Part shown: one piece after another, positions 1 through 7,814 of the stretch
How positions within the stretch are numbered: the first letter of the stretch is position 1
Layout: every line of letters begins with the position of its first letter
DNA from: Pseudoflavonifractor_A sp022772585
GTDB taxonomy: Bacteria; Bacillota; Clostridia; Oscillospirales; Oscillospiraceae
Length of the DNA: 42,011 nucleotides
Direction: 5' to 3'
NCBI RefSeq assembly: GCF_052065415.1
Contig: NZ_JBQHUB010000023.1
Span: forward strand, 1 to 42,011
Translations under genes and position numbers: made by a program
The notes under the pieces: model-generated
Databases searched by the model: none
Told to the model about the DNA's origin: nothing
The model's input: the letters and a program-made list of their open reading frames with translations, nothing else

Positions 1-451
1 TTATTAAATGCGCAAAGCAGCGTTGATGCGGTCCTCTCCAAGTGTTTTGCCAACGGCAAAACCTTGATGCCGGGGCAATTCATTTGCCCCGCGCAGATCA
101 AAGCATATGGGGCCCCCGCACGGCCACGCCGGCCGGGGAAGGCGCATCAACGCCTGGTGCATGGAGCAGTCCAAGAAGCTCTGGGGTGAACTCAACCACT
201 GCACTTATTAGATTTTGTTTCCCGTCGGGGTGTGCGCTCGCCGCGCGGGCGTCCTCCGCGGACGGCGCCAGCCCTTTTCCCGAAAAGGGCTGGACAAAAG
301 GGCCAAAGGGGGGATACCCCCCTTTGGAATCCCCCAGGGAGGTCCCACCCGGGCAAGCGGCTGCGATAATCCATGCGCCCCGCCTCCCTTACAGGTAAAG
401 CGAACATATCCGTTTGGAGAAATGATGAAACAAAACCGGGAGGTCTTACTT
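1..451. other. Non-coding leader with hairpins before the YgfK-like gene
   Basis: I see no supportable gene here. Short frames exist on both strands, but none has a ribosome site or recognisable family sequence. The stretch contains three hairpins: an 8-bp perfect stem at 71-78/84-91 with a 5-base loop, and two 11-bp perfect stems at 268-293 and 303-327. None is followed by a T-run on the plus strand. The last 40 bases lead into the gene that starts at 452. Confidence 0.5.
268..327. repeat. Paired perfect hairpins, REP-like
   Basis: There are two adjacent 11-bp perfect stems. The first has arms CCAGCCCTTTT (268-278) and its complement (283-293), with loop CCCG. The second has arms CCAAAGGGGGG (303-313) and its complement (317-327), with loop ATA. 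Close pairs of GC-rich hairpins between genes are typical of dispersed intergenic repeats in GC-rich gut Firmicutes. Repetition elsewhere in the genome cannot be tested from this window. Confidence 0.5.
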
Positions 452-3448
452 ATGAGCGATATCATGCGTCCCATTCCCTTCGGAAATCTGATGAACTGGA
501 TCCTCACCGAGCATGAGAACCAGGGCACCATTTTCGGCGTATCCCAGATTGTCCGCCATGAGAGCGGCCACGGCCGTCCTATTTTCCGGGAGAAGATCGA
601 GTCCCCCTTCGGCCCCGCCGCCGGCCCCCACACCCAGCTGGCCCAGAACCTGATCGCCGCCTACGCCGGCGGCAGCCGGTTCTTCGAGGTCAAGACCGTG
701 CAGATCATGGACGGCGATGAACTGTCCAAGTGCGTGGCCAAGCCCTGCATCACCGCCGCGGACGAGTGCTACAACTGCGAGTGGTCCACCGAGCTCTACG
801 TCCCCCAGGCCTATGCCGAGTATGTGAAGGCCTGGTTCGCCATGAAACTCCTGGCCCGGGAGTTCGGCCTGGGCGACCCGGACGGCTTCGTGTTCAACAT
901 GAGCGTGGGCTATGATCTGGCCGGTATCCAGTCCGGGAAGATCGACAAATACCTTAATGAGATGCGGGATGCCCGGGGCACCCCCGTGTGGCAGGAGTGC
1001 ATGGACTGGACGCTGGCCAACCTGGACCGGTTCCAGAACATGGACGCGGACTATGTGAAGGCCATCTCCCCCAAGGTCAGCGAGTCGGTGACCATCTCCA
1101 CCCTGCACGGCTGCCCCCCTGACGAGATCGAGCGCATCGCCAACCATCTGATTCAGAACAAGGGCTTCAACACCTTCATCAAGTGCAACCCCACCCTGCT
1201 GGGCTACGACTTCGCCCGCAAGACGCTGGATGCCCTGGGCTTTGATTACATCCAGTTTGACGACCACCACTTCCGCGAGGACCTGCAGATGGAGGACGCC
1301 CTGCCCATGCTGGGCCGCCTGATGGAGCTGTGCGCCCGGAAGGGCCTGGAGTTCGGCGTCAAGCTGACCAACACCTTCCCTGTGGACGTGGCCGCCGGCG
1401 AGCTGCCCAGCGAGGAGATGTACATGTCGGGCCGCTCCCTGTACCCCCTGACATTGTCTCTGGCGAGCAAGCTCTCCCACGCCTTTGACGGAAAGCTGCG
1501 CATCTCCTACTCCGGCGGCGCCGACTACCACAATATCAAGGACCTGGTGGACTGCGGCATCTGGCCTGTCACCATGGCCACCACCATGCTCAAGTCCGGC
1601 GGCTACAACCGTCTGGCCCAGATCGCCGGCCAGTTCGACGTGACCGAGAGCGGTGCCTTTGCCGGGGTGGACGTGGCCAAAGTGGATGCCCTGCTGGCCC
1701 GGCTCTTTGCCGACTGCCACTATCAGAAGCCCATGAAGCCCATCCCCAGCCGCAAGCTGGAGGAGAAGGTCCCCCTCATCGACTGCTTCACCGCCCCCTG
1801 CCGTCAGGGCTGTCCCATCCATCAGGATATCCCGGCCTATCTGATGCTGGTCAATGCGGGCAAGTATGAGGAGGCCCTGGAGGTCATCACCCACCGCAAC
1901 GCCCTGCCCTTCATCACCGGCACCATCTGCTCCCACCGCTGCCAGGACAAGTGCATGCGCAACGCCTATGAGGAGAGCGTCTACATCCGCGGCCAGAAGC
2001 TCAAGGCGGCCGAGGGCGGCTTTGACGCCCTGCTGCCCAGGCTGAAGCCCGGCGCCCCCGTCTCCGGCAAGAAGGTGGCCGTCATCGGCGGCGGCCCCGC
2101 CGGCATGTCCGCAGCCTACTTCCTGGGCCGCTCCGGTGTGGACGTGACCGTCTTTGAGCGCAAGGATTCCCTGGGCGGCATCGTGCGCCATGTCATCCCC
2201 GAGTTCCGCATTTCCCACGCCGCCATCGACAACGACGTGAAGCTCATGGAGGCCATGGGCGCCAAGGTGGTGCTCAACAGCGAGATCAAGAGCGCCCAGG
2301 AGCTCTTCGATCAGGGCTATACCCACGTCATCTTCGCCACCGGCGCCTGGAGCAAGGGCAGCGCCGGTCTGGAGTACGGCGAGGAGATGAACGTCATCGA
2401 GTTCCTGGAGCAGGCCAAGAAGGCCCCCGAGTCCCTCAGTCTGGGCGAAAACGTGGTGGTCATCGGCGGCGGCAACACCGCTATGGACGCCGCCCGGGCC
2501 GCCAAGCGCATCCCCGGCGTGAAAAAGGTCTCTCTGGTCTACCGCCGCACCAGGCGCTATATGCCCGCCGACCAGGAGGAGCTGGAGCTGGCTCTGGCCG
2601 ACGGCGTGGAGTTCCGTGAGCTGCTCTCCCCCGTGGGCGTGAAGGACGGCGTCCTCACCTGCCACGGGATGGAGCTGGGCGCTCCCGACGCCAGCGGCCG
2701 CCGCTCTCCCGTGGACACCGGCCGGGTGGTGGAGGTCCCCGCCTGCACCGTCATCACCGCCGTGGGCGAGAAGGTGGACACCGCCCTCTACACCGCCAAC
2801 GGTCTGTCTGTGGATAACCGGGGCAGGGCCGTGGTCAACGCGGAGACTCTGGAGTCCAGCGTGCAGAACGTCTTTGTCATCGGCGACGGCCAGAAGGGGC
2901 CCGGCACCGTGGTGGAGGCCATCGCCGGCGCCGCCAAGGCCGCCAGGGCCATCCAGGCTTTCGACACCGAGAAGTATGTGGAGAAGAACGTCAACGCCGA
3001 CTATCAGAAGCCGCTGGGCAAGCGGGGCGTGCTCTGTGAGGACTGCTCCTCCTGCGAGGACTCCCGCTGTCTGGGCTGCGCCACCGTCTGCGAGACCTGT
3101 ACCGAGGTCTGCCCCAACCGTGCCAATGTGGCGGTGTGGGTCCCCGGCAAGCGGATGCGTCAGATCGTCCACGTGGACGGCATGTGCAACGAGTGCGGCA
3201 ACTGCGCCACCTTCTGTCCCTACGACAGCCGCCCGTACAAGGATAAGTTCACCCTCTTCTGGAGCGTGGAGGATTTCAACAACAGCGAAAACGAGGGCTT
3301 CCTCCAGCTTCACGACAGCCTGACCCGGGTCCGCCTGGCCGGTCAGGTGAAGGATTATGACGTCTCTGATCCCTCCTGCGGCCTGTATGAGGACCTCCGC
3401 AAGCTCATCTGCGCGGTTTACGCCAACTACAGCTATCTGCTGAAGTAA
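452..3448 (+). CDS. ygfK: YgfK-like selenate-reductase-type flavo-iron-sulfur oxidoreductase
   Basis: This 998-residue protein matches the YgfK family (about 1,030 residues in E. coli). The N-terminal half resembles a dihydroorotate-dehydrogenase-type TIM barrel. A glutamate-synthase-small-subunit-like half follows: a Cys-rich entry motif (FTAPCRQGCP, near residue 446), an FAD site (GGGPAGMSAAYFLG, near 546) and an NAD(P) site (GGGNTAMDAA, near 670). The C-terminus has two Cys clusters (near 863-890 and CNECGNC near 911) for 4Fe-4S centres. The start at 452 follows GGGAGG by about 7 bases; upstream in-frame ATGs lie inside the hairpin region. The family is associated with anaerobic purine and selenium-linked redox clusters in gut bacteria, but the usual neighbours (ssnA, xdh genes) are not beside it. 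A strong terminator follows, so it may be monocistronic. Family assignment is firm; the substrate is not. Confidence 0.9.
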   Translation: MSDIMRPIPFGNLMNWILTEHENQGTIFGVSQIVRHESGHGRPIFREKIESPFGPAAGPHTQLAQNLIAAYAGGSRFFEVKTVQIMDGDELSKCVAKPCITAADECYNCEWSTELYVPQAYAEYVKAWFAMKLLAREFGLGDPDGFVFNMSVGYDLAGIQSGKIDKYLNEMRDARGTPVWQECMDWTLANLDRFQNMDADYVKAISPKVSESVTISTLHGCPPDEIERIANHLIQNKGFNTFIKCNPTLLGYDFARKTLDALGFDYIQFDDHHFREDLQMEDALPMLGRLMELCARKGLEFGVKLTNTFPVDVAAGELPSEEMYMSGRSLYPLTLSLASKLSHAFDGKLRISYSGGADYHNIKDLVDCGIWPVTMATTMLKSGGYNRLAQIAGQFDVTESGAFAGVDVAKVDALLARLFADCHYQKPMKPIPSRKLEEKVPLIDCFTAPCRQGCPIHQDIPAYLMLVNAGKYEEALEVITHRNALPFITGTICSHRCQDKCMRNAYEESVYIRGQKLKAAEGGFDALLPRLKPGAPVSGKKVAVIGGGPAGMSAAYFLGRSGVDVTVFERKDSLGGIVRHVIPEFRISHAAIDNDVKLMEAMGAKVVLNSEIKSAQELFDQGYTHVIFATGAWSKGSAGLEYGEEMNVIEFLEQAKKAPESLSLGENVVVIGGGNTAMDAARAAKRIPGVKKVSLVYRRTRRYMPADQEELELALADGVEFRELLSPVGVKDGVLTCHGMELGAPDASGRRSPVDTGRVVEVPACTVITAVGEKVDTALYTANGLSVDNRGRAVVNAETLESSVQNVFVIGDGQKGPGTVVEAIAGAAKAARAIQAFDTEKYVEKNVNADYQKPLGKRGVLCEDCSSCEDSRCLGCATVCETCTEVCPNRANVAVWVPGKRMRQIVHVDGMCNECGNCATFCPYDSRPYKDKFTLFWSVEDFNNSENEGFLQLHDSLTRVRLAGQVKDYDVSDPSCGLYEDLRKLICAVYANYSYLLK

Positions 3449-3483
3449 GCGATACCGATACCCTTTCCTGCCTGTTTTTCTGG

Positions 3484-3531
3484 CCGGAGCCCCCGTTCGG
3501 ACGCCTTCCGGACGGGGGCTCCGGTCTTTTT
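3484..3531 (+). terminator. Rho-independent terminator after ygfK
   Basis: The 13-bp stem CCGGAGCCCCCGT (3484-3496) pairs with 3512-3524 and is followed by a T-rich tract. It lies 36 bases after the ygfK stop codon. Confidence 0.85.
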
Positions 3532-3577
3532 CTCCGCACGCTCTTCCTGCCGGCGCATAGGATATCCAGGGGGTGAA

Positions 3578-3991
3578 ATGATGGATACTGCCGTCTCGCA
3601 GCCGGCGGAGGATACCAGAGGGAACGCCCTCACCGCCGTGCAGCAGTCCATTTTCTTCCTGGCTCTGATCCTGTGCGCCGTTCTCTTCTCCCTTCGGGTG
3701 CTCTGGGCCCAGCGGCACGCCCTGCTGGAGGCGCGGGCCGGACGGGAGGCCTCTCCCCCCGACCTGCTGCCCCTGCGCTGGCTGGTCGGGGCCCTGACGC
3801 TGGGGAGCCTGGGGTTTTTCTTCGTTCTGGCTCTTCAGGCGCGGCTGGCGGCTGCCCCGGATGACGACCCGTGCCTTCTCCGGGCGCTGGACCAGGAGGC
3901 GCTGGCCGCCCTGCTGGTGCTGCTGGCCGCCCTGGTGCGGCTCTTTGCTCTGAACAGCCGCCAGATCGGTGCCGCCGACATTGAGGACTGA
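3578..3991 (+). CDS. Small integral membrane protein of unknown function
   Basis: This is a 137-residue protein with three likely membrane segments, at about residues 25-45, 68-90 and 107-126. They are joined by charged loops; one near residues 50-62 is Arg-rich and probably cytoplasmic. I recognise no domain. The start has AGGGGGTGA just upstream and two adjacent ATG codons (3578 and 3581), either of which could be used. It stands alone between two terminators, so no operon partner suggests a role. Codon use matches the GC-rich neighbours, which supports a real gene rather than a chance frame. Confidence 0.6.
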   Translation: MMDTAVSQPAEDTRGNALTAVQQSIFFLALILCAVLFSLRVLWAQRHALLEARAGREASPPDLLPLRWLVGALTLGSLGFFFVLALQARLAAAPDDDPCLLRALDQEALAALLVLLAALVRLFALNSRQIGAADIED

Positions 3992-4002
3992 AACAGGCGT
4001 GA

Positions 4003-4034
4003 AAAGAGCGGCGTCCAAAAGGACGCCGCTCTTT
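4003..4034. terminator. Bidirectional terminator between convergent genes
   Basis: A 14-bp perfect stem (4003-4016 with 4021-4034, loop AAAA) has T-rich sequence leaving it in both directions. It separates the plus-strand membrane protein from the minus-strand thioesterase and can serve both. Confidence 0.8.
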
Positions 4035-4043
4035 GATCTCGAT

Positions 4044-4493
4044 TCAACACTTTTCGCCCCGGGCGGTGCGGTCCATCCGTCCCTCAAAGCGGGGGAGGGT
4101 CTGACCGGTCAGATAGAAGCTGAAGGTGCCGATGGCCACTGTCTTTCCCCCGTCGTCGGTGAGCTCGGCGCTGTAGACCGCCACCGTCCTGCCCACCTTT
4201 CGGGGTACTGCCGCGCATTTGATCGTTTTGCCGGAGGCAGGCCGGAGATAGTCCATCCGGCAGTCCATGGTAACGCCCACCCGGCCCCGGGCGGCCACTG
4301 CCGTCCCGCACACGGTATCCGCCAGGGCAGCCAGGCAGCCCCCGTGGACCAGTCCCATGGGATTCAGGCTCTCTTCGGTCACGGTGAGCTCCCCCTCGGC
4401 CCCGTCGGGCCCCACCCGGGTGACCCGGATGCCGTTATACGCGGCGAACCGGTTGCGAGCGGCCCACGCCGTCAGGTCACTGCAGGAATCCAT
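4044..4493 (-). CDS. PaaI-type hotdog-fold thioesterase
   Basis: This 149-residue protein has the compact hotdog architecture of the PaaI/YdiI acyl-CoA thioesterases. The family motif (NPMGLVHGGCLAALAD) is near residues 44-59. Its HGG begins the central helix, and the following Asp is the usual general-base position. The predicted role is hydrolysis of aryl- or acyl-CoA thioesters in the cytoplasm; the substrate cannot be read from sequence. Its start overlaps the end of the SufB-like gene by 17 bases, so it is probably the last gene of the sufC operon and translationally coupled. That linkage does not by itself imply a role in iron-sulfur assembly. A bidirectional terminator lies 10 bases after the stop. 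Confidence 0.8.
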   Translation of the reverse strand: MDSCSDLTAWAARNRFAAYNGIRVTRVGPDGAEGELTVTEESLNPMGLVHGGCLAALADTVCGTAVAARGRVGVTMDCRMDYLRPASGKTIKCAAVPRKVGRTVAVYSAELTDDGGKTVAIGTFSFYLTGQTLPRFEGRMDRTARGEKC

Positions 4494-5400
4494 CCAGGAT
4501 CTTCTCCTCGGCCTCCTGCTCGGTAAGGCCCAGCGTCATCAGCTTCAGGAGCTGGTCGCCGGCGATGCGGCCGATGGCCGCCTCGTGGACCAGCTGGGCG
4601 TCCACATCGTTGGCCACGATGGCCGGGATGGAGGAGATGCGGGCCTTGCCCATGATGATGGAGTCGCACTGCACATGGCCGAAGCACCTGGCGTTGCCCG
4701 TCATCTTGGGATAAAACACCTGCCTGGACTCGTCCTGGGCCACAGAGCGGGAGATGACCCGGCCGCTGGCCCCCTCGCCGTCCAGAATGATCTCCATGTC
4801 GGACTCGGCGGTCTGCTTCCCGTGGGTCAGCAGCTTTTCGGTGATGACCGCCTCGCCGTTTTTGCCTACCACGATCTTGGTGTCCCGCTTGGTGGAGTCC
4901 ACGCCCCGGATCTGGGTGGTCTCCATCTGGATGGAGGCCCCCTCCTCCAGGTAGACCACGGTCTGGGGGTTGAAGATCCGCTCACCGGTACCCTCGCCCT
5001 CGCCGTAGTGGCGCTCCACATAGCGCACCCTGGAGTTTTTGCCGATATAGAAGGTGTGCAGGCCGTCGTGCTGGGCAGTCTCGCAGCCGGTGTTGTGGAT
5101 GCCGCAGCCGGCCACAATGTCGATGTCGCAGTCCTCGCCGATGAAGAAGTCGTTGTACACCAGCTCGGAAAACCCGGTGGCATGGATGATGACCGGGATA
5201 TGGACCGACTCCTTCTTGGTGCCCGGCTTGACCCGGATGTCGATGCCGGACTTTCCATCGGTCTTGGTGGTGATGTCGATGTTGGCCGTGGTGGAACGGG
5301 AGTCCATCTGGCCGTTGAGGCGGATGTTATAGGCCCCCTGGGGGACCTTTTCCAGGTCCGCAATCTCCTTGAGGAGCTTCCAGTCTGTCTTGTCCATCAT
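4477..5400 (-). CDS. Short SufB/SufD-family Fe-S cluster scaffold protein
   Basis: This 307-residue protein belongs to the SufB/SufD beta-helix family. It is much shorter than canonical SufB (about 470-495 residues) or SufD (about 420). The conserved C-terminal region is present, including the motif with HEAAIGRIAGDQL and the closing acidic helix. Cysteines occur in the central helix (EDCDID, AGCGIHNTGCE, near residues 89-106). It starts one base after the stop of sufC, so the two are tightly coupled. No cysteine desulfurase (SufS), SufU or second SufB/D gene is adjacent. That matches the minimal two-gene SUF-like arrangement (SmsC/SmsB) described in anaerobes and archaea. Equating it with SmsB is inference from length and context; SufB/D family membership is clear. 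Confidence 0.8.
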   Translation of the reverse strand: MMDKTDWKLLKEIADLEKVPQGAYNIRLNGQMDSRSTTANIDITTKTDGKSGIDIRVKPGTKKESVHIPVIIHATGFSELVYNDFFIGEDCDIDIVAGCGIHNTGCETAQHDGLHTFYIGKNSRVRYVERHYGEGEGTGERIFNPQTVVYLEEGASIQMETTQIRGVDSTKRDTKIVVGKNGEAVITEKLLTHGKQTAESDMEIILDGEGASGRVISRSVAQDESRQVFYPKMTGNARCFGHVQCDSIIMGKARISSIPAIVANDVDAQLVHEAAIGRIAGDQLLKLMTLGLTEQEAEEKILDGFLQ

Positions 5401-5401
5401 G

Positions 5402-6139
5402 TTATTTTACCTCCCCGCCCAGATAGCTGCATCCCGCCGCGGTCCGCGCCAGGATCGTGGGGAAGATCTCGTCCTTGGGGCCGTGCTGGGCCACCCGGCC
5501 GTTCTCCACCAGAACGATCTCGTCCGCCAGGTTGATGATCCGCTCCTGGTGGGAGATGATGAGAAGGGTGGCCTCGCTTTTGGCGTGGATGGCCTGGAAG
5601 GTCTCAGTGAGCTTGGCAAAGGACCACAGGTCGATGCCGGCCTCCGGCTCGTCAAAGATCATCAGGCCGCTCTTCCGGGCCAGAATGGTGGCGATCTCGA
5701 TGCGCTTGACCTCGCCGCCGGAGAGGGAGGCATCTACCTCCCGGTCGATATAGTCGTAGGCACACAGGCCCACCTTGGTCAGATATTGGCAGGCCTCCTC
5801 GGTCTCCAGCTTCTCCCGACCGGAGGCCAGGCAGAGCAGGTCCTTCACCCGCAGGCCCTTGAACCGGGGCGGCTGCTGAAAGCCGTAGCTGATGCCCAGC
5901 CGGGCCCGCTCGGTGATGTTCATTCCCGTGATATCCTGCCCGTTCCACAGGATGGAACCGGCGGTGGGGGTGACCAGACCCATGATGGCCTTGGCCAGAG
6001 TGGTCTTGCCGCCGCCGTTGGGGCCTGTGATGACCACCAGTTTATTGTCCTCGACCTTGAGGGATACGTCGTTGAGAATACCAAGCTCATCCCCGGACTC
6101 GTCCGGCACCTGGTATTTCAGGCCTTTGATCTCCAGCAT
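5402..6139 (-). CDS. sufC: SufC-type ATPase of Fe-S cluster assembly
   Basis: This 245-residue ABC ATPase has Walker A GPNGGGKTT (near residues 39-47), signature LSGGEVKR and Walker B LMIFDEPEAG, with a switch His in the ISHQ motif. The sequence GFQQPPRFKGL and the SufC-like DEPEAGIDLW segment mark it as SufC rather than a transport ATPase. It powers the SufB/D scaffold encoded immediately downstream in the cytoplasm. A sound promoter lies upstream (-35 TTGTAC, 17-base spacer, -10 TATAAT). This is the first gene of a three-gene unit with the SufB-like protein and the thioesterase. Confidence 0.93.
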   Translation of the reverse strand: MLEIKGLKYQVPDESGDELGILNDVSLKVEDNKLVVITGPNGGGKTTLAKAIMGLVTPTAGSILWNGQDITGMNITERARLGISYGFQQPPRFKGLRVKDLLCLASGREKLETEEACQYLTKVGLCAYDYIDREVDASLSGGEVKRIEIATILARKSGLMIFDEPEAGIDLWSFAKLTETFQAIHAKSEATLLIISHQERIINLADEIVLVENGRVAQHGPKDEIFPTILARTAAGCSYLGGEVK

Positions 6140-6219
6140 ATGCTGATGCTCCTTCGTGTGCGTTGATTTCCCGGAGCTCCCGCCGCGGCGGAGACGCCCC
6201 GTTCATACAGTTGGCAAAT

Positions 6220-6248
6220 ATTATATCACTGTTTTATGGTTTGTACAA
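6220..6248 (-). promoter_or_regulatory. Promoter of the sufC operon
   Basis: On the minus strand, -35 TTGTAC (6243-6248) is followed by a 17-base spacer and -10 TATAAT (6220-6225). This lies about 80 bases upstream of the sufC start. Confidence 0.75.
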
Positions 6249-6347
6249 GTATTCCCGCCCATTCCGGGAAAACAGGATACTTTCGGGGCATTTTTCTTCT
6301 ATGCGCATAGGATGAACTGAAGTCTGATGAAATCAGGAGGTACCCTT

Positions 6348-7091
6348 ATGACGCAGATGCCATCCGCTCCTTCCGGCTCCGGCAATGTGGATCCGGAGGT
6401 TTTTTCCCAGGTCTGGCGCCGGGTCATGCCCCAGGACCGGCCCGACTGTCCTATTATGGTAGAGCCGCTCCCCACCGGACAGCAGCAGGAGGCGCCGGGC
6501 TCCGCTCCGGCGGAACCTGCGGCCGGAGCAGAGCCCGCTGAAGAAATGCTGCCCGTCCCGGCTGAAGAGGTCCCGACGCCCCTCTCCTGTCCCCTGCCCG
6601 AACCGCCGCGGGCTTTTTCTCCCGCGCCGGCGCCCCGCCATGTCTCCCCGGTCCGTCCAGACGAGCACGACGTGCCCTGCCTGGGCCGCTCCTCCGCCAT
6701 GTACGGCAGTGCGCTTCAGGAATTCATCGACCACGAGCTCTCCGACTGGCGTACTTACATGGCCCTCTCACGCCGCTGCCCCGCCGGCGGCAACCGCGTT
6801 CTGGCCTCCATCGCAGCCGACGAACGCCGCCACGGAAAACGGCTCTCCGCCGCCTATTTTCTCATTTCCGGGATACGGTACTGGCCGGTGGAGCATATGA
6901 CGGCGCCCCCCCAGGGCGCATGGCCCGCCGCCCTGCGGCAGCGCTTTGCCGGAGAGCAGCAGGGCGCGGCCGCCTATCTGGCCGCCGCCACTGAGAGCTC
7001 CGACCCCGCTCTGACCGCCCTCTACACCGAGCTGGCCGCCGACGAGGCCCGCCATGCCCAGCTTCTGCGGGAGCTGCTGGAGGAGATGTGA
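6348..7091 (+). CDS. Ferritin-like di-iron protein with long Pro/Ala-rich N-terminal tail
   Basis: This protein has 247 residues. Residues 1-110 are low-complexity and rich in Pro, Ala and Glu, with no recognisable fold. Residues 115-247 form a four-helix ferritin-like domain with all four ligand sets visible: Glu in DHELSD, E..H in ADERRHGK, Glu in GEQQGA and E..H in ADEARHAQ. This is the rubrerythrin/COG1633 pattern, so a non-haem di-iron centre is expected, perhaps for peroxide or oxygen defence. There is no rubredoxin-type Cys4 domain. The start at 6348 has AGGAGG 7 bases upstream; an ATG at 6327 in frame lacks a site. A clear terminator follows the stop directly. Confidence 0.8.
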   Translation: MTQMPSAPSGSGNVDPEVFSQVWRRVMPQDRPDCPIMVEPLPTGQQQEAPGSAPAEPAAGAEPAEEMLPVPAEEVPTPLSCPLPEPPRAFSPAPAPRHVSPVRPDEHDVPCLGRSSAMYGSALQEFIDHELSDWRTYMALSRRCPAGGNRVLASIAADERRHGKRLSAAYFLISGIRYWPVEHMTAPPQGAWPAALRQRFAGEQQGAAAYLAAATESSDPALTALYTELAADEARHAQLLRELLEEM

Positions 7092-7092
7092 C

Positions 7093-7125
7093 AAAAGGCG
7101 CAGCCCTATCCGGGCTGCGCCTTTT
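7093..7125 (+). terminator. Terminator after ferritin-like gene
   Basis: A 14-bp stem (7093-7106 with 7112-7125, 5-base loop) ends in four T on the plus strand. It begins 2 bases after the stop codon. Confidence 0.85.
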
Positions 7126-7321
7126 CCGTTCAGATATTCCCCATTCCCGCCCTCGCTCCGGCGCAGGCCGACGCATGGTAGTGATTTGTCATGGGTCAGC
7201 GGTCACATGTAAGGGTCTCGGGCTTTCTCTGTCATCGCAGGTTCGAACTGCCGGGCTGCCCTCCGCCCTCCATAAAAAGGGGCGCGTCCGCTCCCGCCGC
7301 CGGAGCTACCTTCTGGCTGTT

Positions 7322-7780
7322 TTATTCCGCCAGGTCGCAGGTCCAGTTCACTCCCTGGATCCTGGTATCCAGCTCCCGGAACTGCCTGGAAAGGGCGTCG
7401 ATCTCTTTTTGAAGGGCCGCCAGATCCAGCGTCAGGCGCATCTTCACCTCGCTGTGGGTCAGGCGGTAATCCCGCTGCTGGGCCTCTCCGGCCAGGTTGG
7501 AGAGCAGCAGCCGCTTTTTGCGCAGCATCTCCCGCCGGGCCAGGGCGTCCGCCAGGGTAGTCCCGTCCTCCAGCTGCAGGATGTGATTGGTCCGGTTGAT
7601 CCGCTGCACCAGGGCACAGAGGGACTCGTTGACCTCCATGGCCTCCCGGAGCAGAGCCTCCGGGTCCTCATGGGGCGTGTCCCCCTCCTGCACCTTCAGG
7701 TTGGCGCGGATGCGCCCCTCCAGCAGCTCCAGTTTCTGCTGCTGCTCCGTGCGCAGCAGCAGTGCCTCTGCCAGCTTCAT
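7322..7780 (-). CDS. DIP1984 family protein
   Basis: This 152-residue protein is predicted to be almost wholly alpha-helical. It matches the DIP1984 (septicolysin-like) family: an N-terminal MKLAEALLLR helix, the KVQEGDTPHEDPEALL turn, INRTN, and a C-terminal LDTRIQGVNWTCDL. The length is normal for the family. Its biochemical function is not established. GAGGAGG lies about 6 bases before the ATG. It sits 34 bases downstream of isocitrate dehydrogenase on the same strand, so the two are probably cotranscribed. That link has no obvious functional meaning. Confidence 0.85.
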   Translation of the reverse strand: MKLAEALLLRTEQQQKLELLEGRIRANLKVQEGDTPHEDPEALLREAMEVNESLCALVQRINRTNHILQLEDGTTLADALARREMLRKKRLLLSNLAGEAQQRDYRLTHSEVKMRLTLDLAALQKEIDALSRQFRELDTRIQGVNWTCDLAE

Positions 7781-7814
7781 TGTCTGCCTCCTCTCTGTCC
7801 GGTCCGCCGGGCCG

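Noticed and set aside
4..204. Minus-strand frame at the window start, possibly the end of a gene
   Set aside because: It contains a hairpin, and I recognise no family in its 66 residues.
446..4087. Very long open frame on the minus strand opposite ygfK (about 1,200 codons)
   Set aside because: It is the antisense shadow of a GC-rich gene; its protein is low-complexity (Gly/Ala/Leu/Val/His) with no domain and no ribosome site.
7225..7260. GCAGGTTCGAACTGC resembles a tRNA T arm
   Set aside because: The stem and loop lengths do not fit a T arm, and no acceptor or anticodon arm can be drawn around it.
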